A stretch of 64,000 nt of DNA from Burkholderia sp. Ac-20365 (lineage in GTDB: Bacteria > Pseudomonadota > Gammaproteobacteria > Burkholderiales > Burkholderiaceae): NCBI RefSeq assembly GCF_017104715.1, contig NZ_JAAGPI010000024.1, positions 87,137 to 151,136 on the forward strand, read 5' to 3'. The notes beneath the pieces are model-generated. The model did no database searches, had not been told where the DNA came from, and worked only from the letters and a program-made list of their open reading frames with translations. Within the stretch, counting starts at the first letter, position 1; each line of letters begins with the position of its first letter. The position numbers and the translations under genes were made by a program. This document shows, in pieces, positions 16,910 to 25,090 of this stretch.

Positions 16910-17404
16910 TCACTTTTTCTTCTTCGCTTTCTTGTCGTCTTTCTTTTCGTCCTTCTTGTCCGGCGCAGCGAGCATCGTGCCGCGGCACTTGCGCGCGCCG
17001 CAGCGGCACTCGTATTCCTTCTTCAGCTTCTTCGTCTGACGCGCGTCGATCACGAGACCGTAGTCGTAGAACAGCTCTTCGCCCGCTTCGATGTTGCGCA
17101 GCGCGTCGATATACACGTGGCCGTCGATCTCTTCCGCTTCGCAGTTCGGCGCGCACGAGTGGTTGATCCAGCGCGCACTGTTGCCCTTGATCTTGCCGTC
17201 GATCACGTCGCCGCTGTCGAGCGCGAAGTAGAACGTGTGATTGGGTTCGTCGGGATTATGGGGATGCCGCCGCAGCGCTTCCTTCCACGAAATCCGTTCG
17301 CCCTTGTATTCGATCAACCGCTCGCCGGCTGCGATCGCTTCGAGTGCAAACACGCCTTTGCCGTGCACGCCCGATTGACGCACAGCGATCCTGCGTGAAC
17401 TCAT
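16910..17404 (-). CDS. SET-domain protein lysine methyltransferase
   Basis: This protein has 164 residues from ATG 17404; the longer frame to 17551 is not family-like. The SET core is complete: GKGVFALEAIAAGERLIEY near the start, the SAM-binding RWINHSCAPNCEAEE and the catalytic ELFYDYGL. A post-SET cysteine cluster (YECRCGARKCRG) completes a zinc site. The C terminus is a lysine-aspartate tail of about 16 residues (DKKDEKKDDKKAKKKK), which could contact DNA or RNA. Bacterial targets of such enzymes are largely unknown; histone-like or ribosomal proteins are candidates. It converges on the kinase gene and has its terminator inside it. Confidence 0.88.
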   Translation of the reverse strand: MSSRRIAVRQSGVHGKGVFALEAIAAGERLIEYKGERISWKEALRRHPHNPDEPNHTFYFALDSGDVIDGKIKGNSARWINHSCAPNCEAEEIDGHVYIDALRNIEAGEELFYDYGLVIDARQTKKLKKEYECRCGARKCRGTMLAAPDKKDEKKDDKKAKKKK

Positions 17405-17668
17405 TGAATCAATCCTTGTAGAACGGTGGATGAGCAAACTCTTGTTCGCCGATGCCCCTGCGTTTGACGCGCTATGACAGATACGCGGCTTTTCTGACGC
17501 AGATAGCAAACGCGGCGCCTTGCTGGCGCCGCGTCGACATGCGACGCACACGGCGTCACAACCGAAATCCTACACGGATGATGTGACTTCGTTCAACCGT
17601 CTTAAGTGCAGATCCACATTGCATGCGCACGACATGAGGATTCTTTTGCTGAAGATCGCACGTTGCGC

Positions 17669-18781
17669 TCAGCGCTGCCCGAACGAAATGTCGCCGAACA
17701 ACGCCTTCTGATCGCGCGGTTGCGAGCGCCAGTATTGCGGCGGAGCGTCGACTGTCGCGCCGAGTTTCGCGGCTGCGTGCCACGGCCAACGCGGATCGTA
17801 GAGCATCGCGCGCGCCATCGCGATCAGATCCGCGTCGCCCTCTTCGATCAGCTCGTTCGCGTGATCGGGGTCCGTGATCAGACCGACGGCCATCGTCGTC
17901 ATCCCAGTTGCTTCCTTCACCGCTTTCGCGAACGGCACCTGATAGCCCGGCTCGAGCGGTATCTTCTGCAACGGCGATACGCCGCCCGACGACACGTCGA
18001 TCCAGTCGCAGCCGCGCTTCTTCAGTTCCTGCGCGAACGCGATCGTGTCTTCGATCGTGATGCCGCCGTCGACCCAGTCGACCGCCGACACGCGTGCGCC
18101 GACGGGTTTATCGGCGGGAAATGCGGCGCGCACGATGTCGAAGATTTCGAGCGGAAAACGCATGCGGTTTTCAAGCGAGCCGCCGTACTCGTCGCTACGC
18201 TGGTTCGCGAGCGGCGACAGGAACTGATGCAGCAGATAGCCGTGCGCAGCGTGCACTTCGAGTGCATCGATGCCGAGGCGCGCAGCACGCCGCGCCGTTG
18301 CCGCGAACGCTTCGCGGATGCGATTGAGACCCGCGTTGTCGAGCGCGAGCGGCGGCTCTTCGCCGGCCTTGTGCGGCAGCGCGGACGGCGCATGCGGCAG
18401 CCAGCCGCCGTCGGCGACGGTAATCAGCTGGCCGCCTTCCCATGGCACGTTGCTGGATGCCTTGCGTCCCGCGTGCGACAGCTGCATTGCGACATGCACT
18501 TTAGAGTGCTTGCGGATTGCAGCGAGCACGGGTTTCAGCGCTTCTTCCGTGACGTCGTCCCACAGGCCGAGATCGGCGGGCGTGATGCGGCCATCGGGTT
18601 CGACAGCAGTTGCCTCGATGCACAGCATGCCCGCGCCGGACAACGCGAGCGAGCCGAGATGGATCATGTGCCATGCCGTCGCTTCGCCGCGTTCGGCGGA
18701 GTACTGACACATCGGTGATACGACGATGCGGTTTGGCAGCGTCACGCTACGCAGCGTGAGCGGTGTGAAAAGTGCGCTCAT
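17669..18781 (-). CDS. Old yellow enzyme family NADPH:FMN oxidoreductase (YqjM-like)
   Basis: This FMN-dependent ene-reductase has 370 residues from ATG 18781; a start at 18799 is less likely. The thermophilic-like/YqjM class shows in VVSPMCQYSAERGEATAWH, with the active-site Cys tuning the flavin. The substrate His/Tyr region HAAHGYLLHQFLSPLANQRSDEYGG is also present. These enzymes reduce activated double bonds of alpha,beta-unsaturated carbonyls and nitro compounds. It is a single gene in a minus-strand group. The 264-base gap upstream of the SET gene (17405-17668) holds only a small GC hairpin near 17509-17535. Confidence 0.93.
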   Translation of the reverse strand: MSALFTPLTLRSVTLPNRIVVSPMCQYSAERGEATAWHMIHLGSLALSGAGMLCIEATAVEPDGRITPADLGLWDDVTEEALKPVLAAIRKHSKVHVAMQLSHAGRKASSNVPWEGGQLITVADGGWLPHAPSALPHKAGEEPPLALDNAGLNRIREAFAATARRAARLGIDALEVHAAHGYLLHQFLSPLANQRSDEYGGSLENRMRFPLEIFDIVRAAFPADKPVGARVSAVDWVDGGITIEDTIAFAQELKKRGCDWIDVSSGGVSPLQKIPLEPGYQVPFAKAVKEATGMTTMAVGLITDPDHANELIEEGDADLIAMARAMLYDPRWPWHAAAKLGATVDAPPQYWRSQPRDQKALFGDISFGQR

Positions 18782-18880
18782 GGTGGTGGGATCACCCATC
18801 GAAACTCAAGAGCGATCGAGAATAGCACCGGGTCTGAAATGCTGCAGAGAGCCGTCGCGCGGGCTTTACCAGATGGCGGA

Positions 18881-19603
18881 TCAGTCAGGGTTGTGCGGCG
18901 TATCGAGGCGCTTCGACCACGATTCGACTTCACCGCTCTCGAGACGCTTTGCCGCCGTCTTGCGCCACGATGGCGAGAGCGTGTCGAGTTGTGCCATCTG
19001 TTCAAGCGCATGCCGGTCGTCGCGATCGACATAGAACACCCGCAACAGGCGTTCGATACTCCACTGTGCGTGAGGACGCGCGAGCCGCTCGATCGTGTCG
19101 CCGGCACCGATTTCACCCGCTTCGAGCACACGGTAGTACCAGCCCGTGCGACGCGTGTTCTGCACGGCGCGCGACATGTCGGCGCGCGCGAAACGCAGAT
19201 TCAGTTTCCAGCAAGGTTGACGCGGCTGCGATACCTGTACGATCGCGCCTCCGATCCGGTACACATCGCCGACACAGACATCTGCTTCCGTCAGCCCGCA
19301 CACGCTGATGTTTTCACCGAATGCGCCGCGTCCGTCGAGCGTCGCGAGACCAAGCGCGCCTGCTTGCCATTCGCTGCGCCACGTTGCGTAGTGATCGAAC
19401 GGATAGTGATGCAGCGCCTTTTCCGGGCCGCCGTGATGCTTGAGTTCGGCTTGCTGATCACCTTCGAGTCCTGTTTCGCCGAGCCATACGCGGCCATCAA
19501 CAGGCGTTTTGCCGATCGCGCTCGTCTTGCCGAAAAGGTCGTCGCCGAATGGCGCAATCGTGCCCGTCAGCACGGCATCGACAGTTAAAACGCGATGATC
19601 CAC
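18881..19603 (-). CDS. MOSC-domain protein (YiiM-like)
   Basis: This protein of 240 residues has a MOSC core in the middle: GLEGDQQAELKHHGGPEKALHHYPFDHY, then AFGENISVCGLTEADVCVGD and the Cys-containing RQPCWKLNLRF. A YiiM-type C-terminal extension follows. MOSC proteins bind molybdenum cofactor through a conserved Cys. YiiM homologues reduce N-hydroxylated base analogues such as 6-hydroxylaminopurine. The start is a GTG at 19603. The amidotransferase gene ends only 15 bases upstream, so the two are probably cotranscribed. Confidence 0.88.
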   Translation of the reverse strand: MDHRVLTVDAVLTGTIAPFGDDLFGKTSAIGKTPVDGRVWLGETGLEGDQQAELKHHGGPEKALHHYPFDHYATWRSEWQAGALGLATLDGRGAFGENISVCGLTEADVCVGDVYRIGGAIVQVSQPRQPCWKLNLRFARADMSRAVQNTRRTGWYYRVLEAGEIGAGDTIERLARPHAQWSIERLLRVFYVDRDDRHALEQMAQLDTLSPSWRKTAAKRLESGEVESWSKRLDTPHNPD

Positions 19604-19618
19604 AGGCGTGCCGTTCGT

Positions 19619-20332
19619 TCAGGGCCGCGCGGCCAGTTGATCGAGCCACTCGCCGAACATGCTGGTCGCCGCTATTTCCAGCTTCGGACCGTGCTTCGCG
19701 GTATCGGCGCGCAGTGCGCGCACGTCGATCCCGTGACCCGCGATTTCACCGGCGTTGCCGATCAGCCAGGGTTCGAAACGGTCGGTGCGGATTTCAGGGT
19801 GACATTGCAGGCCGAGCACATGCTTGCCCCACGCGAACGCCTGGTTCTGACAGGCGGGCGTCGACGCGAGATGCACGGCGCCTTGCGGAAGATCGAATGT
19901 ATCGCCGTGCCAATGAAGCATCGACGTATGCGCGGCATCCAGATGGTGCAGCGGCGACTGCTTGCCCGCTTCGGTGAGCGTCAGCGGCGTCCAGCCGATT
20001 TCCGTCTGTCCGGACGGATAGACTCGCGCGCCGAGTACACGCGCGATCAGTTGCGCGCCAAGACAGATACCGAGTGTCGGCAGACCGGCTGCAATACGCT
20101 TTTCGATCATCGCGACGAGCGGCGCGATGGTTGGGTAGTTGTCGTCGTCGTATGCGCTGATGGGGCCGCCGAGAATGACCATCAGCGACGGAATGACGGG
20201 ATCCGGCGCCTCGATGCGCGCGAAACCGACATCCAGATAGCGCACGGGACGTCCCCGTTCGCCGAGCACCCGTTCGAGACTGCCCAGATCCTCGAAGTGC
20301 ACATGGCGTATGGCCAGAACTTCGTGATGCAT
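19619..20332 (-). CDS. Class I glutamine amidotransferase-like protein
   Basis: This protein of 237 residues has a GATase1 fold. The nucleophile elbow TLGICLGAQLIARVLG carries the catalytic Cys (about residue 93), and a C-terminal LQCHPEI supplies the His-Glu pair, so the triad is complete. It resembles GuaA-like stand-alone amidotransferases with no synthetase domain, whose substrates are mostly unknown; some hydrolyse gamma-glutamyl compounds. I chose ATG 20332 over the TTG at 20338. It precedes the MOSC gene by 15 bases in a likely two-gene operon. Confidence 0.9.
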   Translation of the reverse strand: MHHEVLAIRHVHFEDLGSLERVLGERGRPVRYLDVGFARIEAPDPVIPSLMVILGGPISAYDDDNYPTIAPLVAMIEKRIAAGLPTLGICLGAQLIARVLGARVYPSGQTEIGWTPLTLTEAGKQSPLHHLDAAHTSMLHWHGDTFDLPQGAVHLASTPACQNQAFAWGKHVLGLQCHPEIRTDRFEPWLIGNAGEIAGHGIDVRALRADTAKHGPKLEIAATSMFGEWLDQLAARP

Positions 20333-20477
20333 CGGCAAATCCCACCATCAGGTTGACTGAACGCGCCACAAAGCGCGTGGAAGACACGCCGTCTGCCCGA
20401 GCGCAAGACGGCGCAAGCTCACCCGCCGCGCTCGCGTGATACCCGCGAGCGGCGGCCGGCTCCGCAGTTTAGCCGAC

Positions 20478-21122
20478 TCAGGCTTGCTGCGCGAAGATCT
20501 TCCAGGTCTTTTTCTGCGTGGCTGCGTCGGCCGTTTCGTGCACCGAGCAATCCAGACGCAGATCGGTATCCGACATCGACAGATCGAGCAGCATGCAGCG
20601 ATGCGGCGTCTTCTTCGGGTTCTTGCTCGGCTCGAAATGCGAGCAGGTCACGCACATCCGGTGCGGCGGAATATGACCTTGCACTTCGAGCTGGCGCACC
20701 GTTTTCAGCAGCGTGCGATAGAAAATGGACTGCTCTTCGTCGCGCAGCGTGCCAACTGCTTTCGCGAGGAAGTCAGGCCATTGCGCAGCCCGCTTGGCCG
20801 CGGTGCGCCCGCGAGCCGTCAGACGCACGGCCAGCGCGCGGCCGTCGTCGAGCGCGCGGCGCTTTTCCACCAGACCCTTGCTTTCCAGCGTGCTCACGGC
20901 ATCGCTGGTGGTGGCCGCCGTCAGCGCCGTTTCACGCGCAATTTCGCCGAGACGCATCGGTCCCTTGCGCTGCATCAGCAGCACCAGGATTTCGCCCTGG
21001 GTCGGCGTCAGACCCGCGCCTTCCGCCCATTCCCATGCCTGGCTCCGCATGGCCGTGCTGAGTCGCAGCAGGCTGTGGGTCACCCGCCCGGTTGCCTGCT
21101 CTCCGTATACGCCTTCGCTCAT
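20478..21122 (-). CDS. MarR-family regulator with cysteine-rich C-terminal extension
   Basis: This regulator of 214 residues is longer than the usual 140-160. Residues 10-145 form a MarR winged-helix domain (GLTPTQGEILVLLMQRKGPM, LTAATTSDAVSTLESKGLVEKR, DDGRALAVRLT wing). The last 60 residues hold CVTCSHFEP, HRCMLLD and DCSVHE, four Cys plus His spaced like a metal or iron-sulfur site. This suggests it senses redox state or a metal. It is transcribed away from the DnaA-box region at 21.4-21.7 kb. Its target genes are not evident. Confidence 0.88.
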   Translation of the reverse strand: MSEGVYGEQATGRVTHSLLRLSTAMRSQAWEWAEGAGLTPTQGEILVLLMQRKGPMRLGEIARETALTAATTSDAVSTLESKGLVEKRRALDDGRALAVRLTARGRTAAKRAAQWPDFLAKAVGTLRDEEQSIFYRTLLKTVRQLEVQGHIPPHRMCVTCSHFEPSKNPKKTPHRCMLLDLSMSDTDLRLDCSVHETADAATQKKTWKIFAQQA

Positions 21123-21419
21123 AGTCTTTCGTTCGTTGTTGACAGCGTGCCGTTGCCCGTCGACATCCGATTTTCCGATGCCGGCGCGCCGACAGTCTGT
21201 GGGGGGAAGCTAAGCCGGTCAACCCGGCTCGCCGATTCCTACTATCTCAAAAATTTCCTGTGATACAGGCCTTGTACCGGCCGCTTACACAGGCATTGCA
21301 AACACCCAGTGCCGTGCTGCGAACCCTGCTCATTTGGCCACGCATCGACGTGATCCCTGGCAGGCCGCAACGACGAAAAACGACATTCTATGCGAGAGCG
21401 GCAAATCGTACAGCTAAGT

Positions 21420-21670
21420 TATCCAATGCAATCTGTGGATAACCACGGGATAAGACGGGGGACGACATGTGCGCCGATTCTTGATAACTGCCACAACAGC
21501 GTCACACCTGAGAAACGTTCTCCCGGGTTCCCGGCCGGGATGCACGCCCGATCCGCGCAGTTATCGTTTACGCAGCCCCTTGAGTTTGCTGGAAATTATT
21601 CGGTTGTCCACAGGCAAACGCAATGCTTGTTAACTACTACTACGTTTGTATACGTAAACTTTGAGAAAAC
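21420..21670 (-). other. oriC: Candidate replication-origin arm A (DnaA boxes plus TAG-repeat module)
   Basis: The 687-base gap 21123-21809 has no credible gene. It contains a perfect DnaA box (TGTGGATAA, 21434-21442) and a one-mismatch box (TTGTCCACA, 21604-21612). Read on the minus strand, CGTAGTAGTAGTTAACAA (21644-21627) lies exactly 14 bases from the latter box. The TAG triplets next to a DnaA box resemble the DnaA-trio of bacterial basal unwinding systems. AT-rich sequence follows on the far side (21645-21670). Arm B at 24.8 kb carries the same module inverted. Confidence 0.6.
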
Positions 21671-21700
21671 CTTAAGGGTGCGCTACCGGCATTCGAAAAA

Positions 21701-21727
21701 ATAAAAAAACCCGCAAAAAGCGGGTTT
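21701..21727 (-). terminator. Terminator downstream of the GCS2-type ligase gene
   Basis: AAACCCGC (21707-21714) and GCGGGTTT (21720-21727) form an 8-bp stem. On the minus strand it is followed by a run of T, so it should end transcription leaving the ligase gene before it reaches origin arm A. Confidence 0.8.
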
Positions 21728-21809
21728 CTTCACGTGTCGCTCATTCGCGAGGCAGTTGCCGTCGCGAGCAAAAAGCTTCGAACTGCGTCATGTCACTTCG
21801 CCGCGTGGC

Positions 21810-22925
21810 TCAGGCGCGCCATTGCAGGCACTGCTGGCGGACTGCTTCGTGCAGCGACTTTTCCTGTTCGACCACATTGCGCAGCCACGTTGCGTCGTTC
21901 ACCTGACCGCGCGCGATCGTGCCGATTTCCTCCAGCGCCTTGCCCGAGCCGAGCGCGTCCGCATGCGGCGCGATGCGCTCGAGCGTGTGAATGATGTCTT
22001 CCGAAATCGTGCGGCGCTCGCCCGTCTGCGGATCGATGCAGGTTCCCGCCAGACCGAAACGGCAGGCCTCGAACCGGTTGAACGTGTAGACGAGATAGTC
22101 GTCTTCCTTCGGCATCAACGGCTTGTCGAGCAAAAGATGACGCGCGAGCGTCTGGATGTAGCACGCAATCGCGGCCGCGCGATCGACGGATAGCGGCGTA
22201 TCCATCACGCGCACTTCAATGGTGCCGAAGCCGGGCTTCGGACGGATATCCCAATAGAAGTCCTTCATGCTGTTGACCACGCCCGTGTGCACCATCTTCG
22301 AAAAGTATTCTTCGAAGCTGTCCCACGTGAGAACGAACGGCGCGCGGCCCGACAGCGGAAATGCGAACACGGAATTCAGGCGTGCCGAGTGAAAACCGGT
22401 GTCGACGCCCTGCACGAACGGCGACGACGCCGACAGCGCGATGAAGTGCGGAATGTAGCGCGACATCGAATGCAGCAGAAACAGCGCGCTGTCGGCATCC
22501 GGGCAGCCGATATGCACGTGCTGGCCGAACACGGTGAACTGCTTGGCAAGGTATCCGTAGAGTTCCGAAAGGTATTGAAAGCGCGGCGTGTCGACGATCT
22601 TGCGTTCGCTCCATTGCTGGAACGCGTGCGTGCCGCCGCCGCACAGGCCCACATTCAGCCGGTCGGCCGCGGCGACGAGCACGTCGCGGATCGTGCGCAG
22701 ATCGGCAACCGCCTGTTCGTGCGTCGTGCAGATGCCCGTCGACAGCTCGATCATGCTCTCGGTGATTTCGGGCGTGATGTTGCCCGGGATCTTTTCGTCC
22801 TTGATGAGCCGGAGCAGGTCTGTCCCCGCTTTGGTCAGATCATAGTCATGGGTATTGACGATCTGCATCTCGAGTTCGACACCGAAGGTGAACGGTTTCG
22901 AATCGATGAAGGCTTCGAGTGACAT
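21810..22925 (-). CDS. Carboxylate-amine ligase, glutamate-cysteine ligase type 2 (YbdK/GCS2)
   Basis: This protein has 371 residues, close to E. coli YbdK (372). GCS2 features include the N-terminal FTFGVELEMQIVNTHDYDL, the TGICTTHEQAVADLR segment, GGGTHAFQQWSER, GQHVHIGCPD and the C-terminal TWLRNVVEQEKSLHEAVR. The family condenses glutamate with cysteine weakly and its natural role is debated. A second, classical gamma-glutamylcysteine synthetase (gshA) lies at 48.4 kb. It is separated from the antiporter gene upstream by 121 bases and lies between the two candidate origin arms. Confidence 0.93.
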   Translation of the reverse strand: MSLEAFIDSKPFTFGVELEMQIVNTHDYDLTKAGTDLLRLIKDEKIPGNITPEITESMIELSTGICTTHEQAVADLRTIRDVLVAAADRLNVGLCGGGTHAFQQWSERKIVDTPRFQYLSELYGYLAKQFTVFGQHVHIGCPDADSALFLLHSMSRYIPHFIALSASSPFVQGVDTGFHSARLNSVFAFPLSGRAPFVLTWDSFEEYFSKMVHTGVVNSMKDFYWDIRPKPGFGTIEVRVMDTPLSVDRAAAIACYIQTLARHLLLDKPLMPKEDDYLVYTFNRFEACRFGLAGTCIDPQTGERRTISEDIIHTLERIAPHADALGSGKALEEIGTIARGQVNDATWLRNVVEQEKSLHEAVRQQCLQWRA

Positions 22926-23046
22926 GGCGTTTCCTGATTCATGTCGGCGTGGGCGCCCGCTGCGGGCGGCGCCGGCCGGATTGACTGTCGAGCGCTGCAG
23001 CTAGACGCTGGAGCGCTGCATGCGAAATACGGAGTGCCCGTTGGGC

Positions 23047-24249
23047 TTACTCGCGGCGTTCGCCCACGAGCGCAAGTGAGCGGTACACGAGCCACGGGCC
23101 GACCAGTTGCAGCACGACGATCGAGCACATGATGACCGCGCGCAGCATCGGGTCGGAATTCGGATAGAGCTCGTAGGTGTCGTCGACGAGCAGATACGCG
23201 AGCGCCGACATCGGCGACAGCGACAGCCCGAGTGCCATGCCCTGCTTCATGTTCAGCCCGCTGGGCTTGGCGAACGCGAGCACGCCGATCAGCTTGGCGA
23301 CCAGCCGCGCAACGATCAGACCGATCGCGGCGACACCGCCCATCGCGACATCGCGCCATTCGAACGTGGTCAGCGTCAGCACGAACAGAATCACCGTCAG
23401 CAGCCAGCCCGCCGTGCCGAAATGTTCAGGCCACAGCTGCGGACGCGCTTCCAGATTCTTCACGATGATGCCCGCCGCGAGCAGCGCGAGGATCGTCGAC
23501 AGCTTGAAGATGTGCGCGATCGCGATCGCGAGCAGCACGAGGCCGAACAGCGCGACGAACGAGTGCTCGTCCTGCAGGTTCACACGCTTGTAAAAGAACG
23601 TGATGGTGCGCGCGAGCAGATATGCAAGGATCAGCGAACCGATCAGCAGATACAGCGGCTGAACGATCGTCGCGAGCAGGTTGCCGTACGCTTCCTGATG
23701 CAGCCAGCCCGACGCGAGCTTTTCGATGACCACGGCATACATGCTGTTGAGCGCCGTCAGCGTCATCAGGCGCTGGGTGACCTGCCCTTCTGCGCGCAGT
23801 TCGGTTTTGAGCTGGATCACCATCGCGGGCGACGTTGCCATCGCGATCGACGCCAGCACCAGCGCCGTCACGGTCGAAACATTCAAAAACAGCAGCACCA
23901 GCAGCACCAGCACGAACGTGAGCGTGGACTCCGCGATGCTCGACACGATCAGCCATGTGTTACGACGAATCCAGCGCAGATCCAGCCGGCTGCCGAGTTC
24001 GAACAGCAGCAGGCCGAGCGCGACATCGAGCAATGGGCGCGCCGTGCTCGCCGATTCCGCATCGATCACGCCGGATCCCGCTGCGCCCGCGATCAGCCCG
24101 ATCACCGCGTAGCCGGTAATGCGCGGCAAGTGCCACGCGCGATAGCACAGCTCACCGACCAGACCTGCCGCGAGCAGTGCGAGGCCGGCCCAGAAAATCG
24201 CATCGGGCGTGAGCGGCCAGGCCGGAAAAAATGAAAACGCCGACTTCAT
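23047..24249 (-). CDS. Monovalent cation:proton antiporter, CPA2 (Kef-type) without RCK domain
   Basis: This inner-membrane protein of 400 residues has about 12 hydrophobic helices. CPA2 features are LPRITGYAVIGLIAG, LLDVALGLLLFELGSRLDLRW and the pore helix with IAMATSPAMVIQ. The C-terminal TrkA-N/RCK regulatory domain of KefB/KefC is absent, so gating by nucleotide or glutathione adducts is unlikely. The ion (Na or K) cannot be decided. The gene precedes the GCS2 ligase on the same strand. Its start abuts the large intergenic region with DnaA boxes. Confidence 0.9.
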   Translation of the reverse strand: MKSAFSFFPAWPLTPDAIFWAGLALLAAGLVGELCYRAWHLPRITGYAVIGLIAGAAGSGVIDAESASTARPLLDVALGLLLFELGSRLDLRWIRRNTWLIVSSIAESTLTFVLVLLVLLFLNVSTVTALVLASIAMATSPAMVIQLKTELRAEGQVTQRLMTLTALNSMYAVVIEKLASGWLHQEAYGNLLATIVQPLYLLIGSLILAYLLARTITFFYKRVNLQDEHSFVALFGLVLLAIAIAHIFKLSTILALLAAGIIVKNLEARPQLWPEHFGTAGWLLTVILFVLTLTTFEWRDVAMGGVAAIGLIVARLVAKLIGVLAFAKPSGLNMKQGMALGLSLSPMSALAYLLVDDTYELYPNSDPMLRAVIMCSIVVLQLVGPWLVYRSLALVGERRE

Positions 24250-24806
24250 CGTGGTGGCTTCTCCTTTGCAGCAACGTCAGGCAACGCGCGCGGACGGACG
24301 CCGTCGGCACGCAAGGCGCGCGCCGCATCCGTTGCCGCGATCGGTTCGCGTCTGCCGGCGTTGCGGGTTGTCAACGATCGGATGAAAAACTGAAACGACC
24401 ACGCCGATGCCGCATGACTACAGGCGGCCCGACGTGAGTGAAAAGAGCGCCGTCGACTTTTGAATCAGATTCTTTGGGTCTGGCAACCGTTCCATTGGCG
24501 CGTCGGTTGCAGGGGCAAAACGCGACGCGGAAGAACGGCGATTGTGCCATAGCTTTTTTACACTTGACGGAAAAGCGTCGAACAAGCGCTCAAAGCGGTA
24601 AAACGTACGCTAACTTAGTGACAACAGGAAAAACCGACCGGCAAACGCAGGCATTTCAGAGAAGATCGGCCTTGCGAGCGATACATGTGCGCGTGGATCG
24701 AGCGTGCTGCGCATCTTCGCAGGTGGTTCGCGTTTGAGTGTCTTCGCGCGTTGACGTTCCTCCGGCGCGACGAAGGAAAAAGCTACGCGGTTGACGCACC
24801 ACGGGC

Positions 24807-25083
24807 TTTTCATCAATAGGTTTACTGTATGTATACGTAGTAGAAGTTAACAAAGGCACCCACTTTCTGTGGATAACCCGTGTTTACCGAAACAAATCAG
24901 CATCTTGCCGAACGCATAACCGGATGCGCCAGATGTGCATGCACGATTGTGTTCGCTGGATAACTTTTGGGCCTGGGTTAACGTTTGTCGAGTTACCCCG
25001 TTTACGTCCACATCGATTCCACACGAGTTTCGCCCGCATTTTTCCCGGTTATCCACAGACTGCCGTGGATAACTTTTCCACAG
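24807..25083 (+). other. oriC: Candidate replication-origin arm B (clustered DnaA boxes plus TAG-repeat module)
   Basis: The 841-base gap 24250-25090 has no credible gene. CGTAGTAGAAGTTAACAA (24836-24853) is followed after 14 bases by a perfect DnaA box TGTGGATAA (24868-24876). Further boxes follow: TTATCCACA (25049-25057), CGTGGATAA (25064-25072, one mismatch), TTTTCCACA (25074-25082) and a poorer one near 24957. AT-rich sequence (24808-24835) flanks the triplet repeat on the side where melting would start. This matches the DnaA-box, spacer, DnaA-trio, AT-rich order known from basal origin unwinding systems. Confidence 0.7.
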
Positions 25084-25090
25084 ATCGGAG

